36,439 nt of DNA from assembly GCA_947650005.1 (NCBI GenBank), contig CANSTU010000033.1, positions 1-36,439 of the forward strand, in the 5' to 3' direction. A program made the translations under genes and the position numbers. This document shows positions 1-7,911 of the stretch, piece by piece (position 1 is the stretch's first letter; every line of letters starts with the position of its first letter). The notes under the pieces are model-generated. The model was not told where the DNA came from. It saw only the letters and a program-made list of their open reading frames with translations, and searched no databases. The stretch is from an uncultured Lachnospiraceae bacterium. GTDB lineage: Bacteria; Bacillota; Clostridia; Lachnospirales; Lachnospiraceae.

Positions 1-222
1 GCATTTCGTGCCATGCAGATGAGACCTGCTTCCCTGGAGAGCCATTGCTCGACAGGGAAGCGTCCAGGGCTCATCGGAATGTTTGGCGCGATGGCACTTA
101 AAAACATGGCATGGCCATCATGCTTCGTCCCAGGGCGCGCTAATTGGACGGGAAGCCTGGCGAGGTGTGGGAAGCAACGATGAGCCAAGCCGTTCTTACG
201 TCCGCGCCACCTTTCATTTCAG
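1..222. other. Gene-free stretch with nested inverted repeats
   Basis: I see no coding frame here. The stretch lies after the spoIVB stop, where spo0A would normally follow further left. It holds several well-paired inverted repeats: GCTTCCCTG at 28-36 with CAGGGAAGC at 53-61, with an inner GAGC/GCTC stem; GGCTCATCG at 68-76 with CGATGAGCC at 178-186; inside that pair GATGGC at 90-95 with GCCATC at 114-119; and GCTTCGTCC at 122-130 with GGAC and GAAGC at 146-156, with a two-base bulge. Together these could fold as a multibranched RNA on either strand. I recognise no known riboswitch or ncRNA signature. Confidence 0.5.
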
Positions 223-1530
223 TTAGTCAGGCAGCATGTTTTCAATGAATATTCCGTATCCCCTGGCAGGATCATTGACCAGTACATGGGTGACCGCGCC
301 GATAAACTTTCCATCCTGAAGAATCGGGGCCCCGCTCATACCCTGGACGATACCTCCAGTGGCCTCCAGTAGGTCTTCATCCGTTACTTTGATCTCGATT
401 CCCCGGTTGATATTATCGTGATCTAAGTGGATCGCGGTAATCTCGATATCATACAGGCAGGGAGCCCCACCCAGGCTGCAGAGGATCTGGGCCGCGCCCT
501 GCTTTACTTCCTGCTTCAAACCGATGGGCATGCTTTCCGTCGAAATTTGTTTTGCCGCGTCACGGTCCAGACTTCCGAAGATACCTTCCAACGTATTGGC
601 CGCAATAGTGCCGATACGGTTACTTTCTTTATAGTCGATCACACCAGTCAATTCCCCTGGCGTCCCGTTTTCACCTCTCGTTATGGACACGATCTCGGTT
701 TTGTACAGGCTTCCCTTTTCCAGGCTCATCAGCGTTGCCGTATCCATATCATTGATCCCATGTCCCAACGCGCCGAAGCCGTTTTCCTCATCCAGCCAGG
801 TTAAGGTTCCTACGCCCTGGGCATTATCGCGGATCCAGATTCCCAGTTTGTATTCCCCATTTCGATTCTGTTCTGGCTGTACTTTAATATCGAACTCCTG
901 GTCATCCCGCAGAATGGAGAGAACCATTTCATTGCCTTCAGAAGAAGCGATTTTGTCCATAAAAGCGGCCTTTCCCGTCACTTCCTCTCCGTCCGCCCTC
1001 AGAATATAGTCTCCGACCTCCAGAAGCCGGCCTGCTGGCTCTTTCATCTGTCCGTCGATTCCTTCAAAATCCCCTGTTGCAATCACAAGAATCCCTTCGG
1101 TCTTCACGTAGATGCCGATGGGAATTCCCGCAGGCACGAGCGTACGGTCGTTGATGACCTGGATGTCCACCGTCTTAAAGGGAATCAGGCCGAACAGCTT
1201 TAGATCCATCGTATAGCTGTCGATCTTTTCCGCATAGAGAGTTAGATGCTCCCCCAGGTCAACCGGGATGCTCTCCTGCTGGGACGGCTGTGCCACTACC
1301 CGTCCTGTGACGGGAATGGCAGATTCCACATTGTCTTCCTTTCGTTCCGCCTTATAGACCATTCCCGACATGGGGACGTCTAAATCCAGGTCTTGCTGGA
1401 CTCCGGCGCGAATATGGATGGTTGCAGGGACTTTTTCCCAGAGCAGAAAAAGCCAGCATATGAAAAGCGCTGTCACGGAGCAGATTAACAGCACATATAA
1501 AAATAATCTGAACTTCATTCTCCTTTCCAT
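223..1530 (-). CDS. spoIVB: SpoIVB forespore signalling serine peptidase (family S55)
   Basis: SpoIVB is secreted from the forespore into the intermembrane space, where it cleaves SpoIVFA and so triggers pro-sigma-K processing. The 435-residue protein matches the family length. It has an N-terminal membrane anchor (about residues 8-31), a PDZ domain (about 135-220) and a C-terminal S55 peptidase domain. The likely catalytic His is H257 in GALGHGIND and the nucleophile is S399 in GMSGAP, where GMSGSP is more usual. The start chosen has AAGGATG eight bases upstream; an ATG four codons later is possible. It follows recN with a 92-bp gap, the usual order recN-spoIVB. I saw no convincing sigma-G promoter directly upstream. 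Confidence 0.95.
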   Translation of the reverse strand: MERRMKFRLFLYVLLICSVTALFICWLFLLWEKVPATIHIRAGVQQDLDLDVPMSGMVYKAERKEDNVESAIPVTGRVVAQPSQQESIPVDLGEHLTLYAEKIDSYTMDLKLFGLIPFKTVDIQVINDRTLVPAGIPIGIYVKTEGILVIATGDFEGIDGQMKEPAGRLLEVGDYILRADGEEVTGKAAFMDKIASSEGNEMVLSILRDDQEFDIKVQPEQNRNGEYKLGIWIRDNAQGVGTLTWLDEENGFGALGHGINDMDTATLMSLEKGSLYKTEIVSITRGENGTPGELTGVIDYKESNRIGTIAANTLEGIFGSLDRDAAKQISTESMPIGLKQEVKQGAAQILCSLGGAPCLYDIEITAIHLDHDNINRGIEIKVTDEDLLEATGGIVQGMSGAPILQDGKFIGAVTHVLVNDPARGYGIFIENMLPD

Positions 1531-1622
1531 TTGTCACATCCTTTCTGTACCTCAGGGCCCGTTTGGAAAGAATTTTCTTTCGTTACAGTTCCCGCACACT
1601 TCTAGTATGTGACAATGGAATT

Positions 1623-3317
1623 TCAGTTAATCTGGTATTGTTTTGTATTTGCTGCCATATCTTTCAATTCTTTTGCGTTTGCTATGGCGCTTTGCGTAAT
1701 CATATCGCCTCCCAGCATACGGGCGAGCTCGTGCAGCGTCTCATCACCTTCGATTTGCGTGATGGAAGTGGAGGTGGATTCATCCGTGGAATTTTTTTCA
1801 ATGATGAAATGATGATCCGCCATGGCCGCAATCTGGGGAAGGTGGGTGATGCAGATCACCTGACGGCTGCCGCCCAGCAGGGCAAGCTTACAAGAAACTT
1901 TCCAGGCAGTTTTTCCACTGATACCAGTATCAATTTCATCAAAAATGAAAGTATCCTTGTCCTCCTGCCCAGCCGTCACCGTTTTGAGCGCCAGCATGAT
2001 ACGGGAAAGTTCACCGCCGCTGGCCACGCTGGCCAACGGTCTTCTGGGCTCCCCTGGATTGGTGGAAATAGAAAAGGAAACCTCATCTCTGCCGTCAGGG
2101 CCAGGTTTTTCCTTAGGCAAAATATCCACCCCGAAATCCACCTGATTGAAATTCAGATCAGACAATGCGTCTATGAGAAGGACGCGAAGCCTTTCGCCTG
2201 CCTTTTCCCTGAGTTTTGTAGCTTTTTTACAAAGTTTTTCCAGCTCCTTTTCTTCCTTTTCCAATTGGGAGAGGATCTGTTCCCTATAGGCATCTGCGTC
2301 CGTGAGCCGTTCAATCTCTCTTAGCTTTTCTTCCCTATAGCGCAGTATTTCCCGGATTGACCTTCCATATTTATCCTTCAGTCGATTGATCAGGTTTAAC
2401 CGTTCTTCCACCTGGTCGAAATCTTCCTGATCGAATTCCAAATCTTCCATATAATCGGAAACGGTTCTATTAAAATCGTTTAACAGGGCATCCACATCGG
2501 AAAGCATGGAGACCATCTCCGAAAGCGTGTCATCATAATCTGCTACGCTGCCCAATTCGCGAACGGCCCTGCCTATGGCATCCCCGGCTGCACCCTCCGC
2601 TTCATATCCGGTCATGGCGTGCACCGCACCCAAAGCCTGCGCTATTCTTTGGCTGTTGCTCATCCTGCGGTAGCTGTTTTCCAGGTCCTCATCCTCTCCT
2701 TCACGCAGCTTTGCGTTCGCGATTTCTTCCTCTTCAAACCTGGCCAGGGACAGCGCACGTTCCTTTTCCCGTTCGTCCAGGGTATTTTCATGGGCCTGGA
2801 CGCGAAGGCGCTTACTAGATTCATATTTCTCTTTCAGCTTCCTCTTGATACCAGCCATCTCTTCCCCGGCAAAATCATCCAAAATTTCCAAATGCTTCTT
2901 GGTCTGTAAAAGCTGTTGGGAATCGTGCTGGCCGTGAATATCGATCAGGACGCCGGAAAGTTCCTTTAAAAGCCTGGCGTTCACGGTCTCTCCGTTCACC
3001 CGGCTGATGCTCCTTGTCGGCATAATGCGGCGCTGAAGAACCACCTGTCCGTCCTCTTCCATTGGAATATCCAACGCCTTCACCCGCTCTATCTGGCCCG
3101 GCTTATCCAGCTGGAAAACCAGTTCGATCAGGGCATAATCCGCGCCGTTGCGAATCAAGTCCCGATCCGCCCTTCCCCCCAGGGCCAGCCCCACAGAGCC
3201 GATAATAATCGATTTCCCCGCGCCGGTTTCTCCCGTCATGATGTTTAAATGAGGGCCAAAAAAGACCTCCGTTTCCTGGATCAGCGCCAGATTCTTCACA
3301 TGTAAACTGATTAACAT
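1623..3317 (-). CDS. recN: DNA repair ATPase RecN
   Basis: RecN is an SMC-like ATPase recruited to DNA double-strand breaks, where it supports recombination repair. The 564-residue product has a Walker A motif GETGAGKS (29-36), a long coiled-coil middle rich in Glu, Lys and Arg (about 160-370), an ABC signature SGGELS (about 433-438) and a Walker B motif TFIFDE just after it. The start at base 3317 begins MLISLHVKNLAL, the typical RecN N-terminus. A longer in-frame ATG at 3329 lies inside the GATGGGAG motif of an intergenic repeat and was rejected. It sits between argR and spoIVB, the standard Firmicutes order. Confidence 0.97.
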   Translation of the reverse strand: MLISLHVKNLALIQETEVFFGPHLNIMTGETGAGKSIIIGSVGLALGGRADRDLIRNGADYALIELVFQLDKPGQIERVKALDIPMEEDGQVVLQRRIMPTRSISRVNGETVNARLLKELSGVLIDIHGQHDSQQLLQTKKHLEILDDFAGEEMAGIKRKLKEKYESSKRLRVQAHENTLDEREKERALSLARFEEEEIANAKLREGEDEDLENSYRRMSNSQRIAQALGAVHAMTGYEAEGAAGDAIGRAVRELGSVADYDDTLSEMVSMLSDVDALLNDFNRTVSDYMEDLEFDQEDFDQVEERLNLINRLKDKYGRSIREILRYREEKLREIERLTDADAYREQILSQLEKEEKELEKLCKKATKLREKAGERLRVLLIDALSDLNFNQVDFGVDILPKEKPGPDGRDEVSFSISTNPGEPRRPLASVASGGELSRIMLALKTVTAGQEDKDTFIFDEIDTGISGKTAWKVSCKLALLGGSRQVICITHLPQIAAMADHHFIIEKNSTDESTSTSITQIEGDETLHELARMLGGDMITQSAIANAKELKDMAANTKQYQIN

Positions 3318-3322
3318 CCTAA

Positions 3323-3362
3323 CTCCCATCTATCCGCCTCTCAGCGGGCACTTAAATCAGGC
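3323..3362 (-). repeat. Two-hairpin intergenic repeat, degenerate copy before recN
   Basis: On the coding strand this reads CCTGATTTAAG, then a short GC stem (CCGC/GCGG), then ATAGATGGGAG, which serves as the recN Shine-Dalgarno sequence. An upstream TTCCC tract can pair with GGGAG. It is the most diverged copy of the family but keeps the order of elements. Confidence 0.6.
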
Positions 3363-3432
3363 TAAGGGAACTCTCGTTTCTTGTGAAATCGAAGATGTTC
3401 ACGTTAACTTCCAGATCGCATCGCACAGCAGA

Positions 3433-3455
3433 CCGGCAGAATCCCTCCCTGCCGG
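3433..3455 (-). other. Hairpin after argR
   Basis: A perfect 7-bp stem CCGGCAG/CTGCCGG with a 9-base loop lies about 20 bases after the argR stop. No T-run follows on the coding strand, so it is not a clear terminator. It may stabilise the argR 3' end or form part of the recN leader. Confidence 0.4.
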
Positions 3456-3474
3456 AAATATTTTAAAATCCGTA

Positions 3475-3930
3475 TCAGGCGCGCTCCAGTATTTCCCATA
3501 TTTTATCCATCACGATGCGTGTATCCTCCACGCTCCGAACCGCCATCATGATCGTATCATCACCGGCTATACTCCCCACGATTTCCTGAAACCGCATGGC
3601 GTCCACGGCGGCTGCCACAGCCATTGCCATTCCGGATACCGTTTTGATCACCAAAATATTCTGGGCCATATCCATAGAAACAAAGCCGTCCTTGAGAACC
3701 CTGACATACTTATCCCATAGCCTGCCGTCATCCTGCCGCAGTATAGCATACTTCTGCCTTCCGTTTGACGCGGGTACCTTGGAAAGATGAAGCTGTCTGA
3801 TATCCCTGGAAACGGTGGCCTGGGTCACCGCAAACCCTGCTTCTTTCAGACGTTCCGCCAGTTCTTCCTGTGTTTCGATTTCGTCCGCCTCTATCAGTTC
3901 CACAATCTTCTCATGTCTGCTTTGTTTCAT
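3475..3930 (-). CDS. argR: Arginine repressor ArgR
   Basis: ArgR is a hexameric arginine-sensing regulator of arginine synthesis and catabolism. The 151-residue product has the N-terminal winged helix (about 1-70, including TQATVSRDIRQLHL) and the C-terminal oligomerisation and arginine-binding domain, with the hallmark GSIAGDDTIMMAV. The start ATG at 3930 gives MKQSRHEKI, with GATGGGAG nine bases upstream. A GTG seven codons earlier lies inside the intergenic repeat and was rejected. It lies between nadK and recN. In this neighbourhood it is often called ahrC. Confidence 0.95.
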   Translation of the reverse strand: MKQSRHEKIVELIEADEIETQEELAERLKEAGFAVTQATVSRDIRQLHLSKVPASNGRQKYAILRQDDGRLWDKYVRVLKDGFVSMDMAQNILVIKTVSGMAMAVAAAVDAMRFQEIVGSIAGDDTIMMAVRSVEDTRIVMDKIWEILERA

Positions 3931-3935
3931 GCCTG

Positions 3936-3983
3936 GCTCCCATCTGCGCACTGTTATACGCCTAAAATCAGAGGAAAGCTTTC
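3936..3983 (-). repeat. Two-hairpin intergenic repeat before argR
   Basis: On the coding strand: a small palindrome GAAAGCTTTC, then CTCTGATTTTAG, a stem GCGTA/TGCGC with loop TAACAG, and CAGATGGGAGCC, which provides the argR Shine-Dalgarno sequence. The TTTCC tract next to the palindrome can pair with GGGAG, with G-T pairs. Confidence 0.65.
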
Positions 3984-4043
3984 GTTCTCCTTCTTTCGCA
4001 AGCGGCTTTTCCCTTAAGGGACGCTTTACGAATGAAAATCCGT

Positions 4044-4913
4044 TTAACCGCTCATCTTTCTATGTAAACGTTCCACAAAGCTCATCTGGCTTAACTTCAA
4101 AATAGAGGTGGTTTTGGAACTGCGCATCACGCGGAGCCGGTCTTTGCTGCATAGAACCATCTGTCGGCCGCCATCGAAGTTCACTTCCACTTCCTGTTTT
4201 AATCCGGACTGTTTCTCCCCGATCTCCACTTCCACCACATCATCCCCGCGCAGCACGATGCTCCTCGTATTCAGCGTATGGGGACAGATGGGCGTTAACA
4301 GGATCAGATTAGCCCCGGGTTCTACGATCGGCCCGCCCGCGGAAAGGTTATAGCCTGTGGAACCGGTGGGAGTTGCAATCACGATTCCGTCCGCTTCATA
4401 GCTGTTGAGCGCCTGCCCGTTCACCCAGATGCGGAAACGGATAATCTGCAGGGATCCCTTTCTGGTAATGGTCACATCGTTGAGGGCGTGCATTCGGGCG
4501 TCTTTCCCATTCCCGTTTCCATCTATAACTTCTCCGGAAAGCATCATGCGCTCTTCGATCAGATATTTTTCCTGTAAAAGCCGGTTTAATGCCCCGTCCA
4601 GCGCCGAAGGATCTACTTCAGCCAAATATCCCATCGTCCCCAGATTCACGCCCAGCAGAGGAATTCCGCTCGCTGCCGTTTCCTTTGCTGCCTTGAGCAT
4701 GGTTCCGTCTCCTCCCAGAACGATCATACAGGAAACCTTCTCTTCCCCTTCTTTGGGGAAGCGTATCTGATCCGCTCCCTCATTATCCGCGAAAACGGTA
4801 CAGGAAGCTCCGTTTCCCTCCAGATACGTCCGAATTCTTTCGGTCACTTCCAGTCCCGGATCCTTGGGCCTGTTTGTCATGATGATATATCTTTTTTTGT
4901 TTTCCGTCTCCAT
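4044..4913 (-). CDS. nadK: NAD kinase
   Basis: NAD kinase phosphorylates NAD to NADP using ATP or polyphosphate. The 289-residue protein has the family hallmarks: the GGDG motif at 67-70 (in VLGGDGTML), the NLGTMGYLAEV segment, and DGIVIATPTGSTGY at about 175-188, where the second glycine-rich element more often reads GSTAY. It is slightly longer than many Firmicutes homologues but complete. It sits 43 bases after tlyA and before argR in the probable long operon. The Shine-Dalgarno sequence is weak (GGGGTTGGG directly before ATG). Confidence 0.95.
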   Translation of the reverse strand: METENKKRYIIMTNRPKDPGLEVTERIRTYLEGNGASCTVFADNEGADQIRFPKEGEEKVSCMIVLGGDGTMLKAAKETAASGIPLLGVNLGTMGYLAEVDPSALDGALNRLLQEKYLIEERMMLSGEVIDGNGNGKDARMHALNDVTITRKGSLQIIRFRIWVNGQALNSYEADGIVIATPTGSTGYNLSAGGPIVEPGANLILLTPICPHTLNTRSIVLRGDDVVEVEIGEKQSGLKQEVEVNFDGGRQMVLCSKDRLRVMRSSKTTSILKLSQMSFVERLHRKMSG

Positions 4914-4956
4914 CCCAACCCCTGTTCTTTATTTGCCAGCCGAATAGAATACACCA

Positions 4957-5847
4957 TCAGAAATCCCCTTGGGCATCCAATTCGTTATGGGCCTGCTCAA
5001 CCAGTCCGGCAATCTGCTTCCATTCCTCTAAAGCAGCCGAAAGCGTTCTTCCTGCCATGAGGCGCTCCAGTTCCCGTTCCGCTTCCTGCTCCTCCCATTC
5101 CCTTGCAGCTTCCGTTCCCTTTCGCAGATGAATCAGATATTCGATATTTCCCTCCGGTCCTTTCACCGGCGAAAAGGTAAGTCCCAGGATCTCGTACTCC
5201 AACAGAGCGGCGTAATCCGCTATCTTGGAGACTACTTCCTTATGAACCGTTGCGTCCCGTACCACGCCCTTCTTTCCCACTTTTTCCCGGCCGGCCTCAA
5301 ATTGGGGTTTGATCAGGCAGACCATTTCTCCTCCCGATTTTAAAAGCTTGCGGGCTGGTATCAATATCTTGGTTAAAGAGATAAAGGAGACGTCCACCGA
5401 GGCGAAGTCCAAGTCGTCTTCAATCTCCTCTCGACACAGATAGCGGAAATTGGTTCTCTCCATGCAGACCACTCGTTCGTCATTTCGCAGCTTCCATGCC
5501 AGCTGGCCGTGTCCCACATCCACTGAATAGACCTTTTTTGCCCCATTTTGCAGCATACAATCGGTAAAACCGCCCGTTGATGCTCCAATATCCATGCAGA
5601 CCTGATCCCTTAAATCAATGGGAAATTCCTTCAGAGCCTTTTCCAGCTTCAACCCTCCCCTGCTGACGTATTTCAAGGGATTTTCCTTTACCCGGATGAC
5701 TGCCGTCTGCGCATCGAACAGAGAACCCGCTTTATCTTCCCTTTGTCCGTTCACAAACACATTTCCGGACATGATCACAGCCTTGGCCTTTTCCCGCGAA
5801 GCCGCATAGCCCTGCTTTACCAGCAGGATATCCAATCGTTCTTTCAC
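4957..5847 (-). CDS. tlyA: TlyA-family rRNA 2'-O-methyltransferase / S4-domain protein
   Basis: TlyA proteins combine an S4 RNA-binding domain with an FtsJ-like methyltransferase fold; the mycobacterial member 2'-O-methylates 16S and 23S rRNA. The 296-residue product starts with the typical KERLDILLVKQG. The S4 domain spans about 1-62 and the SAM-binding motif I is MDIGASTGGFTD (about 85-96). I chose the GTG start at 5847, preceded by AGGGG at good spacing; the frame stays open to 5895 but that extension is not family sequence. In Bacillus the homologue is yqxC, in the same dxs-tlyA-argR order. Whether this protein methylates rRNA or acts as a haemolysin is not known from sequence. Confidence 0.92.
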   Translation of the reverse strand: MKERLDILLVKQGYAASREKAKAVIMSGNVFVNGQREDKAGSLFDAQTAVIRVKENPLKYVSRGGLKLEKALKEFPIDLRDQVCMDIGASTGGFTDCMLQNGAKKVYSVDVGHGQLAWKLRNDERVVCMERTNFRYLCREEIEDDLDFASVDVSFISLTKILIPARKLLKSGGEMVCLIKPQFEAGREKVGKKGVVRDATVHKEVVSKIADYAALLEYEILGLTFSPVKGPEGNIEYLIHLRKGTEAAREWEEQEAERELERLMAGRTLSAALEEWKQIAGLVEQAHNELDAQGDF

Positions 5848-5926
5848 TCTTATACCCCTGCATATCGCAAGCGGAGCCTGCGATACTGCCACCAATAGAA
5901 AGTTTGGAATTTACTTCCGAACTTAT

Positions 5927-5980
5927 CGTCTGCGTGCAAAGCACGCACATAAATTCAGAAAGTTGAAACGAAGTTTCAAG
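5927..5980 (-). repeat. Two-hairpin intergenic repeat before tlyA (downstream copy)
   Basis: Coding strand: hairpin TTGAAAC-TTC-GTTTCAA, then CTGAATTTATG, then hairpin GCGTGC-TTT-GCACGC, then AGACG. This copy lacks a good GGGAG end, and tlyA uses a separate Shine-Dalgarno sequence about 80 bases downstream. It is the second of two tandem copies. Confidence 0.75.
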
Positions 5981-6043
5981 CTTTTACCCATCTGCGTGCA
6001 AGGCACGCGCTCAAATCAAGAGGGTAAAACGAAGTTTCAAGCT
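5981..6043 (-). repeat. Two-hairpin intergenic repeat after dxs (upstream copy)
   Basis: This copy overlaps the dxs stop codon. Coding strand: CTTGAAACTTCGTTTTA, TTTTACCC, TCTTGATTTGAGC, hairpin GCGTGC-CTT-GCACGC, AGAT, GGGTAAAA. The arms TTTTACCC (6022-6029) and GGGTAAAA (5982-5989) are a perfect 8-bp match around the GC hairpin. This is the clearest example of the outer stem that encloses the GGG end. Confidence 0.8.
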
Positions 6044-7899
6044 TTGTTCCACACTTCCTTAATCCGCCTCAGAATGGATGTCTCATCGATCCCGATTTCC
6101 TGTTTCAACAGTTCTACATTCCCATGCTCCACATATTCGTCCGGAATGGCGATGGGCAATACCTGTAAAGAAAGTCCCGCATCCTCTACATAATCCCGAA
6201 CCCGCTCTCCGAAGCCTCCGCTAGCCACATTCTCTTCCATGGTTACAAGGAGTTTATGGCCGTCTTCCAGACGTCGGATCATCTCCTCATCCACTGGTTT
6301 TATAAAACGAGCATTTACTAAACTGCAAGGGATTCCTTCCTTTTTCAGGCCATCCCGTACCTCTTCCGCGGTTTTTACCATGCTTCCCGCGGCGAATAGG
6401 GTAATTCCCTCTTCCTCATAGATCATTTCCGCTTTGCCGAATTCCACCGGCGCCCGCCAGGCAGCCAGCCCATCATAGGCTTCTCCCCGCGGGTAACGGA
6501 TGGCAATGGGGCCTTCAAACCCTTCCGCAAACTTCATCATATCGGAAAGCTCCCATTTATTCTTCGGAGCCAGGATGTGCATGTTCGGAATGGAGGACAG
6601 ATAGGAAAGGTCAAAAATACCCTGATGGGTTTCCCCGTCGCTGCCCACCAGGCCGGCCCTGTCGATGGCAAAGATCACAGGCAGGTTCTGGATACATACG
6701 TCGTGTAGAATCTGATCATAGGCCCTCTGTAAGAAGGAAGAGTATACGGCCACCACAGGCTTCAACCCTCCCGCAGCCAGCCCTGCGGCAAAGGTTACCG
6801 CATGTTGTTCCGCAATCCCCACATCAAAAAAACGTTCTGGATAGGCATGGCTGAATCGCTTTAGCCCCGTCCCGTCCGGCATCGCGGCGGTGACCGCCAC
6901 AATTTTGTCGTTTCTCTGGCCCATCTTGATCATGATTGTGGAGAAAACATCGGTATAGTTGGCCTTCATCTTCTTTTTTTTCGGCACGCCCGTCTTCACG
7001 TCGAAGGGCTCCGCCCCGTGAAATCTGGCCGGATGCTTTTCCGCCGGAGCATATCCCTTGCCCTTCTTCGTGATTACATGAATCATCACCGCATTTTTTC
7101 TACGCTTCGCTTCCCCGATCACCCGGATCAGTGCATTGGTATCGTGGCCATCCACTGGCCCCAGATAGGTGATCCCCATATCTTCAAACATCATCCCCGG
7201 AATCACCAGCTGCTTCAGGCTGTTTTTGGCCCGACGGATTCCCGCCACCACGGGCTGTCCATATTTCGTGTTTCGGATGGCATAGTAAATCCCGTCCTTC
7301 ACATCCAGATAGGCATTGGAGGTTCGAATATTGTTCAGATAGGTGGATACACCGCCCACGTTTCCGGAGATAGACATGTTATTATCATTGAGAATGATGA
7401 TGAAATTGGTTTCCAACAGGGCGGCGTTGTTCAACGCTTCATAAGCCATGCCTCCCGTTAAGGAACCGTCGCCGATGACGGATACCACCGTATAATCGTC
7501 GTCTTGGATATCCCTGGCATGAACCATACCCAGTCCTGCTGAAATGGATGTGGAACTGTGCCCTGTGTCAAAACAGTCACAGTCGCTCTCTTTCCTTTTG
7601 GGGAATCCGCTCATTCCCCCATATTTTCTGAGCGTTTCAAAACCGTCCCGCCGCCCGGTGAGCAGTTTATGAGTATAGGACTGATGGCCCACATCCCAGA
7701 TAATCTTATCCTCCGGCAGATTTAGGGCCAAATGAAGCGCCATAGTCAGTTCCACGGCCCCGAGATTGGAACCCAGATGTCCGCCCGTCACACTGATTTT
7801 GTTCACCAAAAATTCCCTGATTTCCGCAGCCAAGGCAACGTAATCTTTCGGACTTATATTCTTGATATCGTTTGTCTTTTTTATCTGATCCAGAAGCAT
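6037..7899 (-). CDS. dxs: 1-deoxy-D-xylulose-5-phosphate synthase
   Basis: DXS condenses pyruvate and glyceraldehyde 3-phosphate to DXP, the first step of the MEP isoprenoid route, using thiamine diphosphate. The 620-residue protein is full length. It shows the conserved H41 (TGGHLGSNLG), DVGHQSYTHKLLTGR (69-83), the TPP-binding GDGSLTGG (143-150) and, in the transketolase pyrimidine domain, DRAGLVGSDGETHQG. It starts 12 bases after ispA, with AAGGGGG before the ATG. Placement beside ispA makes a prenyl-precursor pair. Its stop codon lies inside a structured intergenic repeat. Confidence 0.98.
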   Translation of the reverse strand: MLLDQIKKTNDIKNISPKDYVALAAEIREFLVNKISVTGGHLGSNLGAVELTMALHLALNLPEDKIIWDVGHQSYTHKLLTGRRDGFETLRKYGGMSGFPKRKESDCDCFDTGHSSTSISAGLGMVHARDIQDDDYTVVSVIGDGSLTGGMAYEALNNAALLETNFIIILNDNNMSISGNVGGVSTYLNNIRTSNAYLDVKDGIYYAIRNTKYGQPVVAGIRRAKNSLKQLVIPGMMFEDMGITYLGPVDGHDTNALIRVIGEAKRRKNAVMIHVITKKGKGYAPAEKHPARFHGAEPFDVKTGVPKKKKMKANYTDVFSTIMIKMGQRNDKIVAVTAAMPDGTGLKRFSHAYPERFFDVGIAEQHAVTFAAGLAAGGLKPVVAVYSSFLQRAYDQILHDVCIQNLPVIFAIDRAGLVGSDGETHQGIFDLSYLSSIPNMHILAPKNKWELSDMMKFAEGFEGPIAIRYPRGEAYDGLAAWRAPVEFGKAEMIYEEEGITLFAAGSMVKTAEEVRDGLKKEGIPCSLVNARFIKPVDEEMIRRLEDGHKLLVTMEENVASGGFGERVRDYVEDAGLSLQVLPIAIPDEYVEHGNVELLKQEIGIDETSILRRIKEVWNKA

Positions 7900-7911
7900 G
7901 GAACGCCCCCT

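Noticed and set aside
1531-1622. Sigma-G promoter before spoIVB
   Set aside because: A CATACTA element is present, but no -35 at the right spacing was found.
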